From Arthrobacter sp. SO3 (GTDB lineage Bacteria > Actinomycetota > Actinomycetes > Actinomycetales > Micrococcaceae), in NCBI RefSeq assembly GCF_020532825.1, contig NZ_MQTS01000116.1:1-34928 (forward strand): a stretch of 34,928 nucleotides of DNA. The letters run 5' to 3'. Shown one piece after another: positions 1 to 6,744 of this stretch (positions within the stretch are counted from its first letter, which is position 1; the number at the start of each line of letters is the position of its first letter). Below the pieces are notes generated by a model, which saw only the letters and a program-made list of their open reading frames with translations, did no database searches and was not told the origin of the DNA. Made by a program: the position numbers and the translations under genes.

Positions 1-177
1 GGTCGTGGGGGAGCCGGCTGCCGTCGGCGTCGCTGTGGCCGTGGGTGCGGGCGAGGCCGTCGAGGTGGGGGCTGGGGCCGTTTCGGCGAGGGCGGGCGAG
101 AGCGTCACGGCAGTGAGCGAGGCGAGAGTAACGACAAACGCTGTGACAAGCGCTGTCGTCTTCCGTATTAAGTTCAC
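1..177 (-). CDS. Secreted protein, N-terminal part (truncated by window edge)
   Basis: An open frame runs leftward from a GTG at 177 to the window edge without a stop (59 codons). It begins MNLIRKTT, followed by a hydrophobic stretch (about residues 9-27) and an A-L-A/E junction, a textbook Sec signal peptide with probable cleavage after residue 31. The mature part starts with a low-complexity Ala/Pro/Thr/Ser linker, common in exported actinobacterial wall or surface proteins. The functional domain lies outside the window, so no role is assigned. The GTG has only a weak Shine-Dalgarno (GAAAG, 7 nt away) and overlaps the stop of a five-codon upstream ORF, which makes its translation initiation unusual. 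The signal peptide is clear; the function is unknown. Confidence 0.75.
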   Translation of the reverse strand, partial: MNLIRKTTALVTAFVVTLASLTAVTLSPALAETAPAPTSTASPAPTATATPTAAGSPTT

Positions 178-191
178 GTTTTGTCTTTCAT
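174..191 (-). CDS. Five-codon upstream ORF (MKDKT) overlapping the secreted-protein start
   Basis: ATG at 191-189 opens a five-codon frame, MKDKT, whose TGA overlaps the GTG of the secreted protein (GTGA). The better Shine-Dalgarno in this leader (GGAAAGG, about 7 nt before) serves this ATG rather than the GTG, so ribosomes could reach the secreted-protein start by termination-reinitiation. It may be chance; the spacing and overlap are what make it noteworthy. Confidence 0.35.
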   Translation of the reverse strand: MKDKT

Positions 192-197
192 GAGACC

Positions 198-227
198 GCC
201 TTTCCGCTGAAGGCTCAGCGGAAAGGC
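198..227 (-). promoter_or_regulatory. 5'-leader hairpin sequestering a Shine-Dalgarno
   Basis: A perfect 13-bp inverted repeat, GCCTTTCCGCTGA/TCAGCGGAAAGGC, closes a four-base loop. On the minus-strand transcript its 3' arm contains GGAAAGG, the Shine-Dalgarno-like sequence 7 nt before the ATG of the MKDKT mini-ORF. There is no U-tract, so an intrinsic terminator is less likely than a translation-control element. Regulation is inferred. Confidence 0.5.
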
Positions 228-250
228 CGGGGAGACCGGGAAGTGAGGTC

Positions 251-272
251 AGTCTACGGACGGCGCGCCGTC
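251..272 (-). promoter_or_regulatory. Candidate promoter and palindromic operator for the secreted protein
   Basis: On the minus strand a TAGACT hexamer (256-251), the -10 form that recurs in this window, lies 2 nt downstream of a perfect 14-bp palindrome, GACGGCGCGCCGTC (259-272). Transcription from it would give a leader of about 65 nt containing the hairpin. A convincing -35 is not visible. The palindrome sits between the expected -35 and -10, a typical repressor position, but no regulator is identifiable. Confidence 0.35.
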
Positions 273-345
273 AGACCCGGCAATCTGCAAAAAACCTTCG
301 CCTTAGGTAGCAAATCGTTGCAGAATCTTGAGCAAAGCCTGCGCG

Positions 346-373
346 CCCCTACCGACCAGCCCCTACCGACCAG
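346..373. repeat. 14-bp tandem duplication
   Basis: CCCCTACCGACCAG occurs twice head-to-tail (346-359 and 360-373), just beyond the 3' end of the ROK gene. It has no evident coding role and resembles the short tandem duplications at other gene ends in this window. Confidence 0.85.
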
Positions 374-391
374 CCCCGCCGAATGCCGGCC

Positions 392-1570
392 CTACCGCCC
401 GAGCTCCAGCTCCAGGGCGTTCGCCTCGACGTAGTCCAAGGCGTGCCGGATGGCGCCAACGGTGACGATCGCGTCGCCCAGCGGCGAGACCGTCACCCGC
501 GGTGGCGTCGCCGTGAAACGGGGGAGCAGGGCAGTGATGCCGGGCAGCAGCGCCCCTGCCGATTCCGCCACAGCGCCGCCGATCACCACCTGTTCCGGGT
601 TGATGAAGCTCGACACGGAGGCGATGACCCGTGCCATCCGCTCCGAGAGGCGGTCGAGGATGGCCAGCGCTGCGGGGTCCCCGGCGGCGGCATCTTCGAA
701 GACGCGCCGGGCGCTGGCCTCGCCACCGGCGGCAGGTCCGCCGCCGGCCGCGGACCACTGCCTGGCCAGGGTGGCGATGCCGTCGCTGGAGCCCACGCCC
801 TGCACCAGGTCCAGGTACCCCATTTCCCCGGCAGCGCCGCCGCGGCCGTGCAGCAGCCGGCCGGACTCCATCACCCCGGCGCCCAGCCGTTCACCGGCCA
901 GCAGCACCACGAGGTCATCGACGCCGGCGCCGGAACCGCGCCAGCGTTCGCCCAGGGCGGCCAGGTTCGCGTCGTTCTCCAGCAGCACCGTCCAGCCGTG
1001 CAGCTCCTTCAGCGCCGAGCGGAGCCCGACGTCGAACAGGCTCCAGAAGTGCTGGCTGGCCAGCACGTTCCCGTCACGGTCCACGGGCGCGGCGATGCCG
1101 GCCCCCACGGCGAGGACACTTGCGGGGCCGGTCCCGGCTGCGGCCAGCGCCCGGCGGCAGGCACGGTCGACGACGTCGATCCGCTCCTCCGCGGGGATGT
1201 CGGCGGCCCGGAAGCTTTCGCTGGACCGTCCGAGGACGGTGCCGCGGAGGTCCGCGACGGCGGCGGTGGTGGTGGCCGCGCCGATGTCCAGGCCGAGGAC
1301 GAATCCTGCCCGCGAGTTCAGCTCGAAGCGCCGGGCCGGGCGTCCCTTGCGCGGGCTGCCGGGCTGGTCCTCATCGCGGGCGTCGAGCTCGCGGATCCAG
1401 CCGCGACGGATCAGGTCTTCACAGACGGCGATGACGGATGCCCGGGTCAGTCCGGTCCGGGCCATCAGCTCAGTGCCGGTGGCCACCTCCGTGGCTCGGA
1501 TGACGCCAAGTACCGACTGGGCGTTCACCCGGCGCAGCAGCTGGGGAGTGGCGGCGGCGGCGTGCGGCAT
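392..1570 (-). CDS. ROK-family transcriptional regulator
   Basis: A 392-residue regulator starting at ATG 1570; the frame extends further upstream but GGGGAGG lies 11 nt before this ATG and homologous sequence starts here. Residues about 8-60 form a MarR-like winged helix-turn-helix (ELMARTGLTRASVIAVCEDL). A sugar-kinase-like ROK domain follows with the phosphate-binding motif LDIGAATTT and the NDANLAALGE segment. The usual ROK zinc site (CxCGxxGC) is absent and the GE-x-GH position reads GEMGY, so this is a divergent, probably non-kinase member. It is divergent from the GH13 alpha-glucosidase, with 107 bp between the start codons, and by family analogy probably represses it until an alpha-glucoside or sugar phosphate binds. 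The ligand is unknown. Confidence 0.88.
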   Translation of the reverse strand: MPHAAAATPQLLRRVNAQSVLGVIRATEVATGTELMARTGLTRASVIAVCEDLIRRGWIRELDARDEDQPGSPRKGRPARRFELNSRAGFVLGLDIGAATTTAAVADLRGTVLGRSSESFRAADIPAEERIDVVDRACRRALAAAGTGPASVLAVGAGIAAPVDRDGNVLASQHFWSLFDVGLRSALKELHGWTVLLENDANLAALGERWRGSGAGVDDLVVLLAGERLGAGVMESGRLLHGRGGAAGEMGYLDLVQGVGSSDGIATLARQWSAAGGGPAAGGEASARRVFEDAAAGDPAALAILDRLSERMARVIASVSSFINPEQVVIGGAVAESAGALLPGITALLPRFTATPPRVTVSPLGDAIVTVGAIRHALDYVEANALELELGR

Positions 1571-1622
1571 CGGAATATTGACCTCCCCGTCGGTCCGGAC
1601 CCATAATTGTTCAGGCAATATA

Positions 1623-1639
1623 TTTAGCTTGTATCTAAA
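1623..1639. promoter_or_regulatory. Candidate ROK operator between divergent genes
   Basis: In the AT-rich centre of the 107-bp divergent intergenic region is the inverted repeat TTTAG-N7-CTAAA. Its position between the ROK regulator and the alpha-glucosidase would allow control of both. Only the symmetry and context support it. Confidence 0.4.
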
Positions 1640-1677
1640 ATACCAGAAACCAGTTCCGAACCCCGGAGGATCACCCC

Positions 1678-3384
1678 TTGTCCAACACCGCCACGCTGGC
1701 AACCCTGTCCGGTTCCGATCTCGCCGCCGATCCCAACTGGTGGCGCCAGGCCTCTGTGTACCAGATCTACCCGCGCAGCTTCTACGACTCCAACGGTGAC
1801 GGCCTCGGCGACATCCAGGGCATCACGGCCAAGGTCCCGTACCTGAAGTCACTCGGGATCGACGCCGTCTGGCTCAGTCCCTTCTACCCCTCGGCCCTCG
1901 CCGACGGCGGCTACGACGTCGACGACTACCGCGATGTGGACCCCAAGCTCGGAACGCTGGCGGACTTCGATGAGATGTCCGCCGCCCTGCACGCCGCCGG
2001 CATCAAGCTGATCGCCGACATCGTGCCGAACCACTCCTCGAACCGGCACGTGTGGTTCCAGGAGGCGCTTGCGTCCCCCCGCGGTTCCGACGCCCGCGAA
2101 CGGTACATCTTCCGGGACGGCAAGGGCGAAAACGGCGAGATCCCGCCCTCGGACTGGGAGTCCGTCTTTGGCGGCCCGGCCTGGGAGCGCATCACCGAGC
2201 CGGACGGCACCCCCGGCCAGTGGTACATGCACATCTTCGCCAAGGAACAGCCGGACCTGAACTGGTCCAGCCGCGAAATCCGCGACGATTTCCTCAAGAC
2301 CCTGCGCTTCTGGTCCGACCGCGGCGTGGACGGCTTCCGCGTCGACGTGGCGCACGCCCTCACCAAGGACCTCACTGAGCCGCTGCTGTCCAAGGTGGAG
2401 CTGAGCGAGGCCAACAGCGGCACCGACGGCTTCGACGACGGCTCGCACCCGTTCTGGGACCGCGACGAGGTCCACGAGATCTACGTCGAATGGCGCGAGG
2501 TCTTCAACGAATACACCCCGCCGCGCACCGCCGTCGCGGAAGCGTGGGTCCATGCCAGCCGCCGCGGCCGCTACGCGAGCCCGCAGGGCCTGGGCCAGGC
2601 CTTCAACTTCGACCTGCTGCAGGCGGACTTCGACGCCGAGGAATTCCGCGAAATCATCACCCGTAACCTCGCCGAGGCCACCGAGTCCGGCGCCTCCTCC
2701 ACCTGGGTGTTCTCCAACCACGACGTCGTCCGCCACGCCACGCGCTACGGCCTGCCCCAGGGCGGCGGCCGGCATGCCAAGGGCCAGGACGGCAAGGGCT
2801 GGCTGCTGGCCGGCGCACCGGACGAGGAGCTCGACGTCGAGCTCGGGCTGCGCCGTGCCCGCGCGGCCACCCAGCTGATGCTGGCGCTGCCGGGCTCCGC
2901 GTACCTCTACCAGGGCGAGGAGCTCGGCCTCCAGGAGGTCGCGGACATCCCCGACGCCGACCGCCAGGACCCGACGTTCTTCCGCAACAAGGGCGTCGAA
3001 ATCGGCCGGGACGGCTGCCGCGTCCCGCTGCCCTGGACCGCCGAGGGCACCTCCTTCGGGTTCGGCGACGGCGCGGCGCACCTGCCGCAGCCGGCCTGGT
3101 TCAGCCGCTACGCCGTCGCGGCCGAGGAGGGAGTCGAGGGTTCCACCCTGGAGTTCTACCGCCGGGCGCTGAAGCTGCGCCGCGAACTGCAGACCTCCGA
3201 AGAACTGCAATGGCACCCCACCGCGAGCCCGGCAGTGCTGCACTTCAGCCGCCGGGGTGGCTGTCAGACCGTGACCAACTTCGGTGCCGAGCCGGTAGAG
3301 CTCCCCGCCGGAGAGGTGCTGCTCAGCAGTGCACCGCTCGAGAAGAACCTCCTGCCGGGCAGCACCACCGTCTGGCTGCGGTGA
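1678..3384 (+). CDS. GH13 alpha-glucosidase (oligo-1,6-glucosidase type)
   Basis: A 568-residue cytoplasmic glycoside hydrolase that hydrolyses alpha-glucosides (maltose, isomaltose or sucrose type) to glucose. The start is TTG, chosen because GGAGGA lies 7 nt upstream and the GH13 N-terminus (WWRQASVYQIYPRSFYD) follows about 20 residues later. All GH13 conserved regions are visible: DIVPNH (D114, H119), QPDLNW, GFRVDVAH with the nucleophile D223, AEAW with the acid/base E288, and FSNHD with D349 as transition-state stabiliser. There is no signal peptide, so the substrate must be imported; no transporter is adjacent. The ROK gene upstream is the likely repressor. The stop overlaps the start of the aldo/keto reductase, so the two are translationally coupled. 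Exact substrate specificity cannot be read from the sequence. Confidence 0.95.
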   Translation: MSNTATLATLSGSDLAADPNWWRQASVYQIYPRSFYDSNGDGLGDIQGITAKVPYLKSLGIDAVWLSPFYPSALADGGYDVDDYRDVDPKLGTLADFDEMSAALHAAGIKLIADIVPNHSSNRHVWFQEALASPRGSDARERYIFRDGKGENGEIPPSDWESVFGGPAWERITEPDGTPGQWYMHIFAKEQPDLNWSSREIRDDFLKTLRFWSDRGVDGFRVDVAHALTKDLTEPLLSKVELSEANSGTDGFDDGSHPFWDRDEVHEIYVEWREVFNEYTPPRTAVAEAWVHASRRGRYASPQGLGQAFNFDLLQADFDAEEFREIITRNLAEATESGASSTWVFSNHDVVRHATRYGLPQGGGRHAKGQDGKGWLLAGAPDEELDVELGLRRARAATQLMLALPGSAYLYQGEELGLQEVADIPDADRQDPTFFRNKGVEIGRDGCRVPLPWTAEGTSFGFGDGAAHLPQPAWFSRYAVAAEEGVEGSTLEFYRRALKLRRELQTSEELQWHPTASPAVLHFSRRGGCQTVTNFGAEPVELPAGEVLLSSAPLEKNLLPGSTTVWLR

Positions 3385-4367
3385 ACCGGCCGGAGGCCGG
3401 CGGGCCGGCCGTACAGCCGGTCCCGGGCCAGGAGCTGATTTATGGCTGCATGGGCCTGGGCGGCAGCTGGTCCCCGGAGCCGTACTCGTCCGCGCAGGTG
3501 GACGAGGCGGCTGCCGCCGTCGACGCCGCCCTTGAGTCCGGCATTACCCTGTTCGACCATGCCGACATCTACCGTGGCGGCAAGTCCGAGGCGGTCTTCG
3601 GCGAGGTGCTGGCGCGGACTCCGGGTCTGCGCGAACGCATCCGGCTGCAGACCAAGGTCGGCATCCGGCTCAACGAACAGGGCCTGGAGACGTATTACGA
3701 CCTGAGCGGGGATGCCATCCTGGCAAGGGTCAACGAAAGCCTAGCCCGGCTCCGCACAAACTACGTGGACGTCCTGATGCTCCACCGCCCCGATCCGCTG
3801 CTGGACCCCGCTGAGGTTGCCTCCGCCGTCGGGCAGCTGATGGCGGAGGGCAAGGTCCGGGCGCTGGGGGTGTCCAACATGTCCGGGCCGCAGATCGAGG
3901 TGCTCCAGGACCGGCTCGGGACGCCGGTGGTCGCCAACCAGCTGGAGATGAGCCTGTCCCGGCGCGCCTGGCTGGAGAGCACGGTGCTCGTCAACCATGC
4001 CGAGGGAACGGACTACAGCTTCCCGCACGGCACGGTGGAGCACTGTGTCCGGCACGGGATCACCCTGCAGGCCTACGGTTCCCTGGCGCGGGGCCTCTAC
4101 ACCGGGGCACCGGCCGCGGCGCCGTCGGCCGCTGAGGAGGCGACCGCCGCCCTGGTGGCGCAGCTGGCCGCGGAGAAGAAGACGACCGGGGAGGCGGTCC
4201 TGCTGGGCTGGCTGATGAAACACCCGGCCCGAATCGCGCCCGTGATCGGCACCGCCAACCCGGACCGTATCCGCGCCTGCGCCGGCGCGGCAGAGGTCGC
4301 CGCGGGCATGACCCGGGCCCAGTGGTACCGGCTCTGGGTCACGGCGCGCGGCAGCAACATCCCCTAG
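3381..4367 (+). CDS. Aldo/keto reductase
   Basis: A 328-residue NADPH-dependent oxidoreductase of the AKR superfamily (YdhF-like). The frame is open further upstream inside the glucosidase, but GTG at 3381 overlaps the glucosidase TGA (GTGA), the usual sign of translational coupling, and the AKR barrel begins soon after (ELIYGCMGLGGSW). The catalytic tetrad is present: D59 and Y64 (FDHADIY), K92 (QTKVGI) and H135 (MLHRPD). The NADP-binding C-terminal part contains PVIGTANPDRI. It probably reduces a sugar or aldehyde linked to alpha-glucoside use, but that link rests only on the operon. Confidence 0.93.
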   Translation: MNRPEAGGPAVQPVPGQELIYGCMGLGGSWSPEPYSSAQVDEAAAAVDAALESGITLFDHADIYRGGKSEAVFGEVLARTPGLRERIRLQTKVGIRLNEQGLETYYDLSGDAILARVNESLARLRTNYVDVLMLHRPDPLLDPAEVASAVGQLMAEGKVRALGVSNMSGPQIEVLQDRLGTPVVANQLEMSLSRRAWLESTVLVNHAEGTDYSFPHGTVEHCVRHGITLQAYGSLARGLYTGAPAAAPSAAEEATAALVAQLAAEKKTTGEAVLLGWLMKHPARIAPVIGTANPDRIRACAGAAEVAAGMTRAQWYRLWVTARGSNIP

Positions 4368-4435
4368 CAGAGATTTTGGTCGTATTGGTCGCCCCCAAGA
4401 GCCGGAATACTTCGCGGGGGACACCCCTGAACGGA

Positions 4436-4447
4436 TAGCGTAGATAC
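4436..4447 (+). promoter_or_regulatory. Leaderless -10 element for the CitE-like gene
   Basis: TAGCGT followed by exactly 6 nt and then ATG 4448. No Shine-Dalgarno precedes the ATG, so a leaderless transcript is expected. Confidence 0.5.
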
Positions 4448-5311
4448 ATGACTTCCACCACCACCGCCGGGACCGTCCGGCCCCAACGCAACATCCCAGC
4501 CGAAATCGCCCGCTCCTGGCTGCTTGTCAACGCCATGAAACCGGAGCTCTTCGACCAGTCGGCCGCGTCCCGCGCGGACGCCGTCATCCTGGATATCGAG
4601 GACGCGGTGGACCCCTCGCAGAAGGATGCCGCCCGCGCCAACGTCGTGGACTGGCTGACCGCCGGCGGCAGCGCCTGGGTCCGGATCAACGACGCCACCA
4701 GCCCGTTTTGGGCCGATGACCTCGCCGGACTCCGCGGCACCCCGGGCCTGCTGGGCGTGATGCTGGCCAAGACCGAGTCCGCGGACCAGGTCACCGAGAG
4801 CTTCCACCGGATGGACGGCAAGACGCCGGTCATCGCGCTCGTTGAGTCCGCCGTGGGCATCGAGGAAGCCAACAACATCGCCAAGGCCCAGGGCGCGTTC
4901 CGGCTGGCCTTCGGCTCGGGCGACTTCCGCCGCGACACCGGCATGGCGGCCACCCCCGAGGCCATGGCGTACCCGCGGGCCAAGCTCGTCGTCGCCAGCC
5001 GCGTCGGGAACCTGCCGGGCCCCATCGACGGACCCACCGTCGGCACCAACCACCCGATTCTGCGCGAGCAGACCGGCATCACCGTGATGATGGGCATGAC
5101 CGGCAAGCTCTGCCTGGCGATCGACCAGACCCCGGTCATCAACGAGGTCATCAGCCCGACGCCGTCCGACGTCGCCTGGGCCACGGACTTCATGGCCGAT
5201 TTCGAGGCCAGCGGCCGTGTCATCCGCGACGGCTCCGACCTTCCCCGCCTGGGCCGCGCCGAGAAGATCATGAAACTCGCGGTAGCCTTCGGGGTGCAGC
5301 CGGCCCTCTAG
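4448..5311 (+). CDS. HpcH/HpaI aldolase / CitE-like CoA-ester lyase
   Basis: A 287-residue TIM-barrel protein of the citrate-lyase beta-subunit (CitE) group, which cleaves or forms C-C bonds in CoA thioesters such as malyl-CoA or citramalyl-CoA. Visible family motifs are RSWLLV, the metal-site region DAVILDIEDAVD (E51, D52), WVRIN, VIALVESAVGI and FRLAFGSGDF. No citrate lyase alpha, gamma or holo-ACP synthase genes accompany it, so it is a stand-alone CitE-like enzyme rather than part of a citrate lyase complex. It is preceded by a leaderless promoter and followed 24 bp later by the DUF2797 gene on the same strand. The exact substrate is not predictable. Confidence 0.9.
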   Translation: MTSTTTAGTVRPQRNIPAEIARSWLLVNAMKPELFDQSAASRADAVILDIEDAVDPSQKDAARANVVDWLTAGGSAWVRINDATSPFWADDLAGLRGTPGLLGVMLAKTESADQVTESFHRMDGKTPVIALVESAVGIEEANNIAKAQGAFRLAFGSGDFRRDTGMAATPEAMAYPRAKLVVASRVGNLPGPIDGPTVGTNHPILREQTGITVMMGMTGKLCLAIDQTPVINEVISPTPSDVAWATDFMADFEASGRVIRDGSDLPRLGRAEKIMKLAVAFGVQPAL

Positions 5312-5335
5312 CCGGCCCCGAACCAAGGAGACCCC

Positions 5336-6295
5336 GTGACCGATACCCGCTATCTGGTCCACGGGGTCTTTTGGGATGCCGCACCGGCCTCGCCGGCCGC
5401 ACCGGGCGGATCGACGGACCCCGACGGCGGCCGCCCGGCGCTGCGCCTGCAGGACCCTGACGGCGGCTTCACCGAACTTCCGCTCGACGCCGGGACCCGG
5501 CTGGGCCTCCGGCTCGCCGTCGACGGGAAGCACTGCCTCGGGCACCAGAAGGTGCACGGGCCTGCCGACCGCACCCACGTCCCTTGCCCGGCACGGGCAC
5601 AGGCCGTGAAGGGCAGCCAGTGCGAGCGGTGCTTGGTGGTGGACGATTCGCGGCTCATCCACGGCTTCCACCGCGGCGGGCATGTGCCGCCCGGGCTGCG
5701 GGCCTACCTGATGCAGCCGCACTGGCTCTACATCGCCACCTTCGCCAACGGCGCCAGCAAGGTGGGCACTGCCGCGGACCTGCGGAAATGGAGGAGGCTC
5801 GCCGAACAGGGCGCCGTCGTCGCCCGTTACGTCGCACGGGCCGCCGACGGCCGCGTCGTCAGGATCCTCGAGGACCTGGTGACCCGCGACGCCGGTGTTC
5901 CCCAGCAGATCCGCTCGGCCGCCAAGGCCGCGGCCCTGACCGGGCCGGCGCCCCCCGACGAACTGGACGCCCGGAACAGCCGGCTGGCCTGCGGCGTCCG
6001 CGAGCTGCTGGCCGGCGCCGGGGGCGGCGGCTTCGAGGTCCTGGACGAGCAGTGGCTGCGGCCGGGGCTGTCGGACGCGGCTTGCGCACCGGCTGTCCGG
6101 CACGCCTATCCGCATGAGCTCAGCTCGGGCGCCCACGGGTTCCGGATCGACTCGCTGAGCGGGAGCGTCGCGCTGGCACGGCTCGACGGCGCCGACCTCG
6201 AGTTCGTCGTTAACCTCGCCCAGCTGAAGGCGCGGACCGTCGAACTCGGCGACTACGGAAGCGATATCCCGGCAGTCCAGGAAGCCCTGTTCTGA
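5336..6295 (+). CDS. DUF2797 domain-containing protein
   Basis: A 319-residue cytoplasmic protein matching the DUF2797 family by overall pattern. GTG 5336 is supported by AAGGAG 5 nt upstream. The N-terminal half carries a probable zinc-binding set of cysteines (HCLG, then PCP and CERC) and the core motif LYIATFANGASKVGTA, with a K-V-G element reminiscent of GIY-YIG-like domains. The function of the family is unknown; a nucleic-acid role is a guess. It probably shares a transcript with the upstream CitE-like gene. Its stop codon lies inside an 18-bp tandem duplication, and a strong hairpin follows. Confidence 0.8.
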   Translation: MTDTRYLVHGVFWDAAPASPAAPGGSTDPDGGRPALRLQDPDGGFTELPLDAGTRLGLRLAVDGKHCLGHQKVHGPADRTHVPCPARAQAVKGSQCERCLVVDDSRLIHGFHRGGHVPPGLRAYLMQPHWLYIATFANGASKVGTAADLRKWRRLAEQGAVVARYVARAADGRVVRILEDLVTRDAGVPQQIRSAAKAAALTGPAPPDELDARNSRLACGVRELLAGAGGGGFEVLDEQWLRPGLSDAACAPAVRHAYPHELSSGAHGFRIDSLSGSVALARLDGADLEFVVNLAQLKARTVELGDYGSDIPAVQEALF

Positions 6296-6325
6296 CGCTG
6301 AAGCTGCTTCTGACGCTGAAGCTGC
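6290..6325. repeat. 18-bp tandem duplication spanning a stop codon
   Basis: TTCTGACGCTGAAGCTGC is repeated exactly, head-to-tail (6290-6307, 6308-6325). The first copy contains the TGA of the DUF2797 gene, so the duplication re-encodes the gene's last codon and stop. Confidence 0.95.
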
Positions 6326-6329
6326 CCCT

Positions 6330-6369
6330 CGACGCGGGAAATACCGGACGCGCCCGTATTCCCGCGTCG
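6330..6369 (+). terminator. Strong hairpin, probable terminator after the DUF2797 gene
   Basis: The left arm CGACGCGGGAAATAC pairs with GTATTCCCGCGTCG across an 11-nt loop; 14 pairs with one bulged A. There is no U-tract, as is common for actinobacterial terminators. It lies 35 nt after the stop of the DUF2797 gene. Confidence 0.6.
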
Positions 6370-6429
6370 CCGGGCATTCCGAGTGGCGCCAAGAAATTTG
6401 CGGCTCGCGGCGTTGCCGGCGGTCCCCAG

Positions 6430-6441
6430 TAGACTGGCACG
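6430..6441 (+). promoter_or_regulatory. Leaderless -10 element for the 74-residue membrane protein
   Basis: TAGACT, 6 nt, then GTG 6442, with no Shine-Dalgarno. Confidence 0.5.
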
Positions 6442-6666
6442 GTGCTGAAAGAATTCTGGGAATCCGCGTCAACCACTTACAAGGCGCTGGTTTTCAGCGC
6501 GATGGGGCTGCTCGCCGTCGGCATCACCCTGAACCTCGTGGGGAACACCTCCGGCAACCAGGACCTCGCGGTCGCCTCCCTCGGCGTGATCGGCCTGGGC
6601 CTGATCCTGCACATCGCCGGGATTGTGGTCCGCGGCCAGACGATCCGGAAGAACCTCAAGCGTTAG
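6442..6666 (+). CDS. Small two-helix membrane protein
   Basis: A 74-residue protein with two hydrophobic helices (about 16-34 and 42-63) and a basic C-terminus (RKNLKR). The GTG start is set by the leaderless promoter. I do not recognise a family; small two-helix proteins of this kind are common in Arthrobacter relatives. It stands alone between the DUF2797 gene and the convergent SulP transporter. Its 3' end has been duplicated in tandem, and each repeat unit re-encodes RKNLKR-stop. Confidence 0.72.
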   Translation: MLKEFWESASTTYKALVFSAMGLLAVGITLNLVGNTSGNQDLAVASLGVIGLGLILHIAGIVVRGQTIRKNLKR

Positions 6667-6744
6667 CTGCGGCGTTCCGGAAGAACCTCAAGCGTTAGCT
6701 GCGGCGATCCGGAAGAACCTCAAACGTTAGCGGCGGCGTTCCGG
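6641..6744. repeat. 32-bp tandem repeat covering two convergent gene ends
   Basis: About 3.2 copies of a 32-bp unit: a partial copy (6641-6660), full copies at 6661-6692 and 6693-6724, and a partial copy from 6725. The units differ at a few bases (GTTCC or GATCC; AAG or AAA). The array holds the stop codons of both the 74-residue gene and the convergent SulP gene. Each unit has CCGGAA and TTCCGG arms that could pair, so it might also serve as a bidirectional terminator. Confidence 0.92.

Noticed and set aside
1..191. A plus-strand protein starting at position 5
   Set aside because: The Val/Ala/Gly-rich translation has no motif, while the minus strand encodes a clear signal peptide.
4364..6472. 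A minus-strand open frame of 702 codons opposite the CitE-like and DUF2797 genes
   Set aside because: It covers the complement of two convincing plus-strand genes and has the charged, repetitive composition of an antisense frame.
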